Below, one piece after another: positions 52,592-64,000 of a stretch of DNA of 64,000 bases. This DNA comes from Cellulomonas xylanilytica. GTDB lineage: Bacteria; Actinomycetota; Actinomycetes; Actinomycetales; Cellulomonadaceae. The notes beneath the pieces are model-generated. The model ran no database searches. It saw only the letters and a program-made list of their open reading frames with translations, and was not told the DNA's origin. Numbering within the stretch: the first letter of the stretch is position 1; each line of letters starts with the position of its first letter. A program made the position numbers and the translations under genes. The stretch lies in NCBI RefSeq assembly GCF_007989805.1, contig NZ_BJUB01000015.1:20090-84089 (forward strand), read 5' to 3'.

Positions 52592-54403
52592 CTACGGCGT
52601 GACGATCGGGAACGTGTTCGACGTCGAGTCGACGTAGGTCAGCAGGCGGCCGAGGGCTCCCTGGTCGCCGTCGAACGTGATGCCCTCCTTGTCCTGCAGG
52701 AAGAGCAGACGGACCAGCAAGGCCTTGGTGAGCGTGACCGTCAGGTCGCCGCCCCGGGCGTGCTCGCCCCGGTCCGCGTGGATGAGGGCGCCGTTGGACA
52801 GCTCGGTCCGGTAGGTGAGCCCCGCGTCGGTGAAGGTCCAGTCGATCGTCAGCCGCTCCGCGCCGGCGCGGGGGCCGTCGATGCGGATGGCGATCGAGTC
52901 GAAGAGCTGCGGGATCGTGAGCCCGCTGAGCACCTCGGGCGAGGACAGGTCCGGCGGCGGCGCGGCGGCTCGGCCGCGCAGCTCCCCGGCGCCCACCAGG
53001 TAGAAGTTGCGCCACGTCGCGTTCTCCGAGCCGTGGCCCAGCCGGGTCATCGCCGCGGCCAGCAGCTCGCGCGCGCGGGTCTCGTCGCCACCCCCGAACA
53101 CCACGTGGCTGGCCAGCGTCGTCGCCCAGCGCAGGTCGTCCGTGTCCCCCGTCGCGAGCAGCGACTCGACGGTGTCGAGCGCCGGACCCACGCCACCCGC
53201 GAGGGCGACGATCCGGGCCCCCTCCTTCTCCGGCGGCAGCTCCCACAGGTGGGCCGGGTTGCCGTCGAACCAGCCGAGGTAGCGCTGGTACACGGCCTTC
53301 ACGTTGTGGCTGACGGACCCGTAGTAGCCGCGCGCGCTCCAGGCCTGCGCGAGGCCCTCGGACAGCTCGAAGACCTCGGCGATCTCCATGCCGGTGAGGC
53401 CCTGGTTGGCGAGGCGGAGCGTCTGGTCGTGCAGGTACTGGTACAGGTCGCGCTGCGTGGACAGGAAGCTCGCGATCCGCTCGGTTCCCCACGTCGGCCA
53501 GTGGTGGGACGCGAAGACCACGTCGGCCTGGTCGCCCCACAGCGTGAGCGCCTCGTGCAGGTAGCGGGACCAGTTCCGCGGGTCCCGGACCTGCGCGCCA
53601 CGCAGCGTGAGCAGGTTGTGCAGCGTGTGCGTCGCGTTCTCGGCCATGCACAGCGCCTTGCGGTCGGGGAACCAGACGTTCATCTCCGAGGGCGCCTCGG
53701 TGCCCGGCGTCACCTGGAACACCATCCGGACGCCGTCGACCGTCGCCTCGAACCCGGTCTCCTTGACGTCGACCGTCGGGGTGACCAGCGACAGGGTGCC
53801 CACCGAGTTGGTGGTGCCGAGCCCGCTGCCCACCTGGCCCTCGGGACCCGGGGCGAGGTCCGCGGCGTACATGTAGACGGCCCGGCGGGACATCGCCGCC
53901 CCGGCGTACACGTTCTCGGACACGGCGTGCTCGACCAGGCCCTCCGGCGCGAACACCGGGGCACCCTCCTCGATCACGGCCGCCATGCCGCCGTAGTGGT
54001 CGGCGTGCGAGTGCGTGATGACGACACCCGTCACCGGGCGGTTCCCGCGGTGCTCCCGGTACAGGGCGAGGGCCGCGGCTGCCGTCTCGGTGGCCGTGAG
54101 GGCGTCGACGACGATCACGCCCTCGTCACCCTCGATGAACGACATGTTCGACAGGTCGTACTGCCGCACCTGGTAGACGCCCTCGACGACCTCGAACAGG
54201 CCCCCGATCGCAGCGAGCCGCGACTGCCGCCAGAGGCTCGGGTGCACGGTGGGCGGGCAGTCCCCCGAGAGGAAGTCGTACCGGTGCGGGTCCCAGACGA
54301 CGTTGCCGTGCGGGCCCAGCACCGGGTCGGAGGGGATGTCGGCGATCTTCCCCCGCTCGGCGTCGTCGAAGTCGGACGTGTCCTCGAAAGACGGGAGTGT
54401 CAT
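52592..54403 (-). CDS. Alkyl sulfatase, metallo-beta-lactamase fold (SdsA1-like)
   Basis: 603 aa. The N-terminal metal site THSHADHYGG and the later ENATHTLHN and FASHHWPTWG His ligands give the binuclear zinc centre of class III alkylsulfatases. A helical dimerisation region (about 320-460) and a C-terminal SCP2-like domain (about 490-603, ending FPIVTP) follow. It hydrolyses alkyl sulfates such as SDS to alcohol and sulfate. There is no signal peptide, unlike some secreted relatives. Both flanks carry copies of the 44-nt palindrome. Confidence 0.93.
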   Translation of the reverse strand: MTLPSFEDTSDFDDAERGKIADIPSDPVLGPHGNVVWDPHRYDFLSGDCPPTVHPSLWRQSRLAAIGGLFEVVEGVYQVRQYDLSNMSFIEGDEGVIVVDALTATETAAAALALYREHRGNRPVTGVVITHSHADHYGGMAAVIEEGAPVFAPEGLVEHAVSENVYAGAAMSRRAVYMYAADLAPGPEGQVGSGLGTTNSVGTLSLVTPTVDVKETGFEATVDGVRMVFQVTPGTEAPSEMNVWFPDRKALCMAENATHTLHNLLTLRGAQVRDPRNWSRYLHEALTLWGDQADVVFASHHWPTWGTERIASFLSTQRDLYQYLHDQTLRLANQGLTGMEIAEVFELSEGLAQAWSARGYYGSVSHNVKAVYQRYLGWFDGNPAHLWELPPEKEGARIVALAGGVGPALDTVESLLATGDTDDLRWATTLASHVVFGGGDETRARELLAAAMTRLGHGSENATWRNFYLVGAGELRGRAAAPPPDLSSPEVLSGLTIPQLFDSIAIRIDGPRAGAERLTIDWTFTDAGLTYRTELSNGALIHADRGEHARGGDLTVTLTKALLVRLLFLQDKEGITFDGDQGALGRLLTYVDSTSNTFPIVTP

Positions 54404-54452
54404 GTTTCGGAGTCAACCATCCCGCCGCCACCCCCACCACCACCAGGGACGA

Positions 54453-54500
54453 CGACGTCCGAGGACGTGAGCGTCACGGCGCTCACCTCCTCGGACGTCG
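54453..54500. repeat. Palindromic repeat, single copy (locus C)
   Basis: ACGTCCG (54455-54461), 30 nt, CGGACGT (54492-54498). The entire element folds as a hairpin with 21-bp arms and one mismatch around a 6-nt loop (TCACGG), counting flanking CG pairs. It lies between the gpmA stop and the alkylsulfatase start, both minus strand, so it can also act as the gpmA terminator. Confidence 0.9.
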
Positions 54501-54513
54501 GGAGAGGGACGGG

Positions 54514-55254
54514 TCAGCGGCCCTGGTTGGCGACCGCCTTGATCGCCTCCGCGGCGGCCTCCGGGTCCAGGTACGTGCCGCCCGGGTTGGTCGGCTTCAG
54601 CGTCTCCTCGTCGAGCGTGTAGAGCAGCGGGATGCCGGTGGGGATGTTGATGCCGGCGATGGTGCTGCTGTCCACGTCGTCCAGGTGCTTGACCAGGGCG
54701 CGGATCGAGTTGCCGTGGGCGGCGACCAGGACGGTCTTGCCGGCCTGCAGGTCGGGGACGATGTCCGACTCCCAGTACGGCAGCGCGCGGACGAGCACCT
54801 GCTCGAGCGCCTCGGCGCGCGGGATGGGCTCACCGGCGTAGCGGGGATCCGCGTCCTGCGAGAACTCCGAGCCCAGCTCGATGTCCGGCGGCGGGAAGTC
54901 GTAGGAGCGGCGCCAGAGCATGAACTGCTCCTCGCCGTACTCCTCGAGCGTCTGCTTCTTGTCCTTGCCCTGCAGCGCGCCGTAGTGCCGCTCGTTCAGG
55001 CGCCACGAGCGCTTCACCGGGATCCAGTGCCGGTCGGCGGCGTCGAGGGCGAGGTTGGCGGTGGTGATGGCCCGGCGCAGCAGCGACGTGTGCACGACGT
55101 CGGGCAGGACGCCCGCGTCCGTCAGCAGCGTCCCGCCGCGGACGGCCTCCGCGGTGCCCTTCTCCGAGAGGGGCACGTCCACCCAGCCGGTGAACAGGTT
55201 CTTGGCGTTCCACTCGCTCTCGCCGTGGCGGAGCAGCACGAGGGTGTAGGTCAT
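54514..55254 (-). CDS. gpmA: 2,3-bisphosphoglycerate-dependent phosphoglycerate mutase
   Basis: 246 aa. The phospho-His motif LLRHGESEWNAKNLFTGW and the second His in AAHGNSIRALVKHLD are intact, with ERHYGALQG in between. It interconverts 3- and 2-phosphoglycerate in glycolysis. Its place next to mshA and near senX3-regX3 is conserved in Actinobacteria. Confidence 0.97.
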   Translation of the reverse strand: MTYTLVLLRHGESEWNAKNLFTGWVDVPLSEKGTAEAVRGGTLLTDAGVLPDVVHTSLLRRAITTANLALDAADRHWIPVKRSWRLNERHYGALQGKDKKQTLEEYGEEQFMLWRRSYDFPPPDIELGSEFSQDADPRYAGEPIPRAEALEQVLVRALPYWESDIVPDLQAGKTVLVAAHGNSIRALVKHLDDVDSSTIAGINIPTGIPLLYTLDEETLKPTNPGGTYLDPEAAAEAIKAVANQGR

Positions 55255-55302
55255 GGGCCCATCCTGCCGCAGGGCGTCGACGCGGGCCGAGCCGTCCGGT
55301 GG

Positions 55303-56637
55303 TCAGACGCGCGAGGCCCGGACCTCGCCGGCCACCGAGTAGACCTTGAGCATCCGGTCCGCCGTGGTGTCCCAGCCGAACCGCTCGGCCACCTGGCGCG
55401 CGCCCACCGCGTAGCGCGCGCGGTCCTCCGACGAGGCCAGGACGTCGGCGATCACGTCGGCCCACACCTCGGGGTCGTGCCCGCGGACCAGCCGGCCGGA
55501 CACGTCGTGGTCGACGATCGTGCGCAGGCCCCCGACGCAGGCGGCGATCACGGGGACCCCGCTGGCCTGGGCCTCGGCGGCGACGAGGCCGAACGACTCG
55601 CTGCGCGACGGCATCGCGACCACGTCGGCCGCGTGGTACCAGCGCGCGAGGGCGTCGCGGTCGGCCGGCGGGTGCACGACGACGTCGTCCGGGACGCCGG
55701 CGATGGCCGCGAGCGCCTGCAGCTCCTTGACCGCGCTGGACCGCCCCGACGGGCCGCCGAGCACCACGAGCAGCGGGACGGGCCGGCCGGTGGCCCGCAG
55801 CACCCCCAGCGCGCTGACCAGGACGTCCGGCGCCTTCAGGGCCTGCACCCGCCCGGCGAACAGCACGATCTGGCGGTCGGTGGGCAGCCCCAGCGCGCGG
55901 CGGGCGGCCAGCTGGTCCCCCGGCACGAACCGGTCCAGGTCCACCCCGGGCTCCACGACGTGCACGCGCGAGGGATCGGCGTGGTAGAGCTCGACCAGCT
56001 CCTCGGCCTCGACCGGGGTGCTCGCGACGAGCGCGTCGGCCTCCTCGACCAGCTGCTCCTCGCCGACCACGCGCTGGGTGGGCTCCGCGGTGTCGCCGGG
56101 GGCCAGCGACGCGTTCTTCACGCGCGCCAGCGTGTGCGCGCTGTGCACCAGCGGCACCTCCCAGCGGTCCGCCGCGATCTGGCCGACCTGGCCGGACAGC
56201 CAGTAGTGGGAGTGCACGACGTCGTACCAGCCGGGCCGGCGCGCGGCCTCCCAGCGGAGCACCCCCGCGGCCATCCCGCACAGCACTCCTGGCAGGTCGT
56301 TCTTGTCCAGCCGCTCGAACGGGCCCGCGGGCACGTGGTGCACCAGGATCGGCGGCGTCACGCCGGGACCGACCTCGTCGGCCAGCAGGACCGTGCGGGC
56401 GGCGTCCCCGACGATGGGCTGCCCGAGCGCGTCCGCCCCGGGCAGGAGCACCGTCTCCGGCTGGTCCGACGACGTCGCGCGCGTGAAGATCTCGACGCGT
56501 GCGCCACTGGCAGCCAGGGCGCGCGCGAGCTCGATGACGTACACGTTCATGCCGCCCGCGTCGCCGGTCCCCGGCTGGTCGAGGGGCGACGTGTGCACCG
56601 AGAGCATGGCGACGCGCGGGGCGTGCTCGAGTGTCAC
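55303..56637 (-). CDS. mshA: D-inositol-3-phosphate glycosyltransferase
   Basis: 444 aa, GT4 family, from a GTG at 56637 with AGGAG upstream. It joins UDP-GlcNAc to inositol-3-phosphate, the first step of mycothiol synthesis. Motifs include DAGGMNVYV, HSHYWLSG, EPGVDLDRF and SESFGLVAAEAQASG. It places the organism among mycothiol-making Actinobacteria. The gpmA gene follows on the same strand. Confidence 0.95.
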   Translation of the reverse strand: MTLEHAPRVAMLSVHTSPLDQPGTGDAGGMNVYVIELARALAASGARVEIFTRATSSDQPETVLLPGADALGQPIVGDAARTVLLADEVGPGVTPPILVHHVPAGPFERLDKNDLPGVLCGMAAGVLRWEAARRPGWYDVVHSHYWLSGQVGQIAADRWEVPLVHSAHTLARVKNASLAPGDTAEPTQRVVGEEQLVEEADALVASTPVEAEELVELYHADPSRVHVVEPGVDLDRFVPGDQLAARRALGLPTDRQIVLFAGRVQALKAPDVLVSALGVLRATGRPVPLLVVLGGPSGRSSAVKELQALAAIAGVPDDVVVHPPADRDALARWYHAADVVAMPSRSESFGLVAAEAQASGVPVIAACVGGLRTIVDHDVSGRLVRGHDPEVWADVIADVLASSEDRARYAVGARQVAERFGWDTTADRMLKVYSVAGEVRASRV

Positions 56638-56700
56638 GGGTGCTCCTGTTCGCGGACGGGGTCTGCACCCATTCTCACGCACGGAGCCCGTACGGGCGCG

Positions 56701-57084
56701 TCACGGCTGGGTGGCGGCCTCCGCCGAGTGCGCGCCGGACGGACGCCGGCCGAACCGGCCCTTGAGGGCGCTCAGCCCGCTCGGCGGCTTGTAGTCGCCC
56801 CGGATGGGGAAGATGTTCCCGTCCGGGAGGAAGCCGCCCGCGGTCGACGGGTAGAAGGCGAGCTCCGGCCACATCGTCACGATCTCCTTGAGCCGGGCAC
56901 CGCGCGCGAACGCCGCGGCCAGCTGGGGGTCGTTGCCGGTGTACGTCAGGGAGTAGTCGTGGTCCTGCACGACCGTCTCCCCGGTGGGCACCTCACCACG
57001 GCGGGGCGTCCACCCCCAGGGGCTCTGCGGCTCCTGGTGGTTCCGGTCCGGACCCTGCCGGTAGATGTCGAATCCGTTGCGCAT
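56701..57084 (-). CDS. Uncharacterised soluble protein
   Basis: 127 aa with an AGGAGG site before the ATG. The sequence is hydrophilic, rich in Pro, Gly and Trp/Tyr (SPWGWTPRRGEVP, DHDYSLTYTGNDP, PDGNIFPIRGDY), with no signal or membrane segment. It ends in a basic tail. No family is recognised. It lies upstream of mshA on the same strand across 63 nt. Confidence 0.65.
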   Translation of the reverse strand: MRNGFDIYRQGPDRNHQEPQSPWGWTPRRGEVPTGETVVQDHDYSLTYTGNDPQLAAAFARGARLKEIVTMWPELAFYPSTAGGFLPDGNIFPIRGDYKPPSGLSALKGRFGRRPSGAHSAEAATQP

Positions 57085-57175
57085 CGCGGAACCTCCTCGT
57101 TCGTCGTCGACGACCAGAGGATCGGCACGTCGGTGCAGGTCCTGGAGGTGTGCGCGCCCGTGTCACCCGTTGGAG

Positions 57176-62212
<5,037 letters not shown>

Positions 62213-62325
62213 GTTCGCTCCCTGGTGACATGGCCGTGCCCCATTGCGCAGCCACTGCCCGCGCGCGTCCGTCAGAGCCTCGTCGCCCGGCCGACTCGTG
62301 CGGTTCTCGCCAGACAATCACAATC

Positions 62326-62343
62326 ACTTACAGGGCGGTAAGT
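62326..62343. promoter_or_regulatory. Inverted repeat before the GH3 gene
   Basis: ACTTAC (62326-62331), six nt, GTAAGT (62338-62343). The dyad lies about 115 nt upstream of the GH3 start in a locally AT-richer stretch, a plausible operator for a sugar-responsive repressor. No regulator gene is adjacent. Confidence 0.45.
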
Positions 62344-62446
62344 CGAGATGATCACGATTTGGTAACGGGCTTTTCGGAGGAATGCCCCGCCCCGTGGGGC
62401 GTGTACCCCCGCTCAGGCGTCGACGGGTCCGTCCTCGTGACCGCCG

Positions 62447-63484
62447 TCACGCGGGCAGCACGCAGGTGGGCGACGGGAGCGCCAGCGTGCTGACCACCGC
62501 GCCGTCCCCGTCCAGGACCGCGAGACCGCTCGACACCTGCTCCGCGACGACCGTCCACCCGTCGACCACGTCGAGGTGCCGCGGCCACGCACCGGGCAGC
62601 GGGTGGTCGGCGACCGGGTCGAGGAGCCCGTCGGGGCGGATCGTGAACCGCGCGAGCACGTCCGACGCCCGCACACCCACCAGCAGCTGGTCCCCGTCGC
62701 GCACGACGTGCGACGGCAGCCGGCGCTCCCGCGCGGGGACCGTCGTCGCAGGCACGGTCTGCACCACCGTCCCGACCCCGCGGTCCCAGGCCAGCACCCG
62801 GACCGTCACGTCGAGCTCACCGACCACGTACGCGAACCTGCCGTCCGCGCCGAACGCCACGTGCCGCGGACCCTTGCCCGCCGGCAGGACCGCGGCGATG
62901 CCGTCCTCGACCAGGCGCCCGTCCTCGCGGCGGTACCGGCGGATCTCGTCGGTGCCCAGGTCCACCACCAGCACGAACGCGCCGCTCGGGTCGAGGGCGA
63001 CGAAGTGCGCGTGCGGCGACTCCTGCCGGTCCTCGTCGGGACCCGCCCCGACGTGCCCGAGGACCTGGGCGGGACCCTGCGTCGCGAACCCGCCGTCCTC
63101 GTCCAGCGGCAGCACACCCAGCGTGCCCGAGGAGTAGTTGGCGACGAGCAGCGTGTCGCCGTCCACGTCGAGCTGCAGGTGGCAGGGGTCGGCGCCGCCC
63201 GACGGGACCGTCGCCCGGTGCACCAGCGAGTCCCCGACCACGTCGAACGCGCTCACCGTGCCGTCCGTCTGCTCGTTCGCCGCGTACAGGACCGAGCCGC
63301 CGGCCGTCTTGCGCAGGGCCAGGAAGCTCGGCGACGGGGTCTCCACCACCTGCCGCGCGTTGCTCAGCGCACCCGTGGCGGGATCGAGGTCGACCCGCCA
63401 GATCCCCTCCCCCCGACCGACGGGCGTCCCCGCGCCGGCGACGGGATAGGTACCGATCCACAGGGGTGTCTGCTGAGCGCTCAC
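62447..63484 (-). CDS. Lactonase-type seven-blade beta-propeller
   Basis: 345 aa from a GTG. It belongs to the PF10282 family (6-phosphogluconolactonase of the YbhE/Pgl type). Signatures are WIGTYPV near the start, GGADPCHLQLDVDGDTLLVANYSSGTL, PHAHFVALDPSG and GKGPRHVAFGADGRFAYVVGEL. It is cytosolic. In relatives it hydrolyses 6-phosphogluconolactone; some members act on other lactones. The upstream region is repetitive. Confidence 0.9.
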   Translation of the reverse strand: MSAQQTPLWIGTYPVAGAGTPVGRGEGIWRVDLDPATGALSNARQVVETPSPSFLALRKTAGGSVLYAANEQTDGTVSAFDVVGDSLVHRATVPSGGADPCHLQLDVDGDTLLVANYSSGTLGVLPLDEDGGFATQGPAQVLGHVGAGPDEDRQESPHAHFVALDPSGAFVLVVDLGTDEIRRYRREDGRLVEDGIAAVLPAGKGPRHVAFGADGRFAYVVGELDVTVRVLAWDRGVGTVVQTVPATTVPARERRLPSHVVRDGDQLLVGVRASDVLARFTIRPDGLLDPVADHPLPGAWPRHLDVVDGWTVVAEQVSSGLAVLDGDGAVVSTLALPSPTCVLPA

Positions 63485-63522
63485 GGTCCCGGAGCCTACG
63501 GCGCGCCGCACCGACCGGCACT

Positions 63523-63586
63523 CGCGCACCCGCGCACCCGCGCACCCGCGCATCCGCGCATCCGCGCACCCGTGCATCCGTGCATC
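63523..63586. repeat. 8-bp tandem repeat, eight copies
   Basis: The unit CGYGCAYC is repeated eight times without gaps, with only C/T changes between copies. It lies 39 bp upstream of the lactonase start. Such runs are prone to slippage and could alter promoter spacing. Confidence 0.9.
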
Positions 63587-63594
63587 CCCCGGCA

Positions 63595-63762
63595 ACGTCC
63601 GACGATCCGGTCGCCCTGACGACCCGATGCTCGGACGTCCGGCACTCCTGGGCGGGACGCCCGACGATCTGGTTGTCAGGGCGACCGGATGCTCGGGCGT
63701 CCGGTGCTCCTGGGCGGGACGCCCGACGATGTGGTCGTCGGGGCGACCGGATGCTCGGACGT
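63595..63762. repeat. 62-bp-period palindromic repeat array (locus D)
   Basis: Three elements have left arms at 63595-63601, 63657-63663 and 63719-63725 and right arms at 63632-63638, 63694-63700 and 63756-63762, each with exactly 30 nt inside. In the second unit both arms have changed together (ACGCCCG with CGGGCGT), a compensatory pair. With the 8-bp repeats this accounts for most of the 338-nt gap 63485-63822; the rest shows nothing. Confidence 0.92.
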
Positions 63763-63822
63763 CGTGGGGCTCCGGGGCCTACAGTCGGGTCAGCACGGGT
63801 GGCTCCAGCGAAGGTGGCGACG

Positions 63823-63981
63823 ATGACCGACGAGAACCCTGCCGCGTCGAGCCGCTACACCGTGCTCCCGGAACGGGTCCCGCTGGCGGACACCATCGCC
63901 AGCGTGGAGACCGATGCGGCACCCGACCCGCTGATGGGCCGCGACACCGAGACGGAGTTCATGCTCCGCAACGCCGGCTGA
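63823..63981 (+). CDS. Small acidic protein
   Basis: 52 aa from an ATG with a GAAGGTGG site. The sequence ends DAAPDPLMGRDTETEFMLRNAG; it is acidic and without membrane or signal segments. No family is recognised. The coding call rests on the start context and third-position GC and is uncertain. Confidence 0.45.
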   Translation: MTDENPAASSRYTVLPERVPLADTIASVETDAAPDPLMGRDTETEFMLRNAG

Positions 63982-64000
63982 CCGCACCCCGAGCGCGAGG

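Noticed and set aside
52481..54500. Integron attC sites flanking the alkylsulfatase
   Set aside because: The elements lack the GTTRRRY / RYYYAAC core sites and the strand asymmetry of attC, and no integrase is seen. A cassette-like behaviour remains only a hypothesis.
63595..63762. Possible CRISPR array
   Set aside because: Units are 62 bp with near-identical spacers, few copies and no cas genes. The 44-nt elements are structured palindromes, and the same family occurs as single copies elsewhere.

Overview
The window is very GC-rich with dense, strongly codon-biased genes, and looks like an actinobacterial chromosome from the Cellulomonas / Micrococcales neighbourhood. Markers for this are CarD, the mycothiol glycosyltransferase MshA, a SenX3-RegX3-type phosphate system, a MsiK-type shared sugar ATPase, DUF3263 and LytR_C proteins, GTG starts and many secreted glycoside hydrolases. 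The genus is inferred from gene content; no rRNA is present.

Layout. 0-9.9 kb: an OmpA-type lipoprotein (cut by the left edge), groL behind a tandem CIRCE array, a secreted GH15-like protein, a cold-shock protein, LytR_C and DUF3263 proteins, uracil-DNA glycosylase, an SGNH hydrolase, and a three-gene operon of two exported proteins around a SipW/ER-type signal peptidase. 10-16.7 kb: a divergent sensor kinase/response regulator pair, a pentapeptide-repeat protein, tRNA-Thr(UGU), a DsbA-like membrane thiol protein, a toxin/immunity-like gene pair and a membrane Ser/Thr kinase. 16.8-25.9 kb: otsA-otsB, two paralogous membrane-anchored beta-propellers, the sugar ATPase msiK, a DUF4032 protein and rlmB, followed by cysS.

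27.4-41.9 kb is an accessory block lying between cysS-rlmB and carD-ispD-ispF, genes that are normally contiguous in Actinobacteria. It holds a TetR/MFS/PLP-enzyme operon divergent from a sugar-lactone oxidase, a LacI-controlled arabinose-oligosaccharide locus (binding protein, two permeases, GH127 beta-L-arabinofuranosidase) that lacks its own ATPase and probably uses MsiK, a medium-chain reductase, and a LysR/EamA pair.

43-52.5 kb is the phosphate regulon (pstSCAB, regX3-senX3, phoU), with PHO-box repeats before pstS and phoU and a third copy near senX3. It is followed by an alkylsulfatase, gpmA, mshA, a 1,678-residue multidomain GH3 glycosidase and a lactonase-type beta-propeller.

The most unusual feature is a family of 44-nt structured palindromes: a 7-nt arm, exactly 30 nt that itself folds back, then a 7-nt arm. 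It occurs at four intergenic loci, twice as tandem arrays with an exact 62-bp period. The copies flank the alkylsulfatase gene on both sides and mark one edge of the accessory block in the cysS region. I know of no description of this family.
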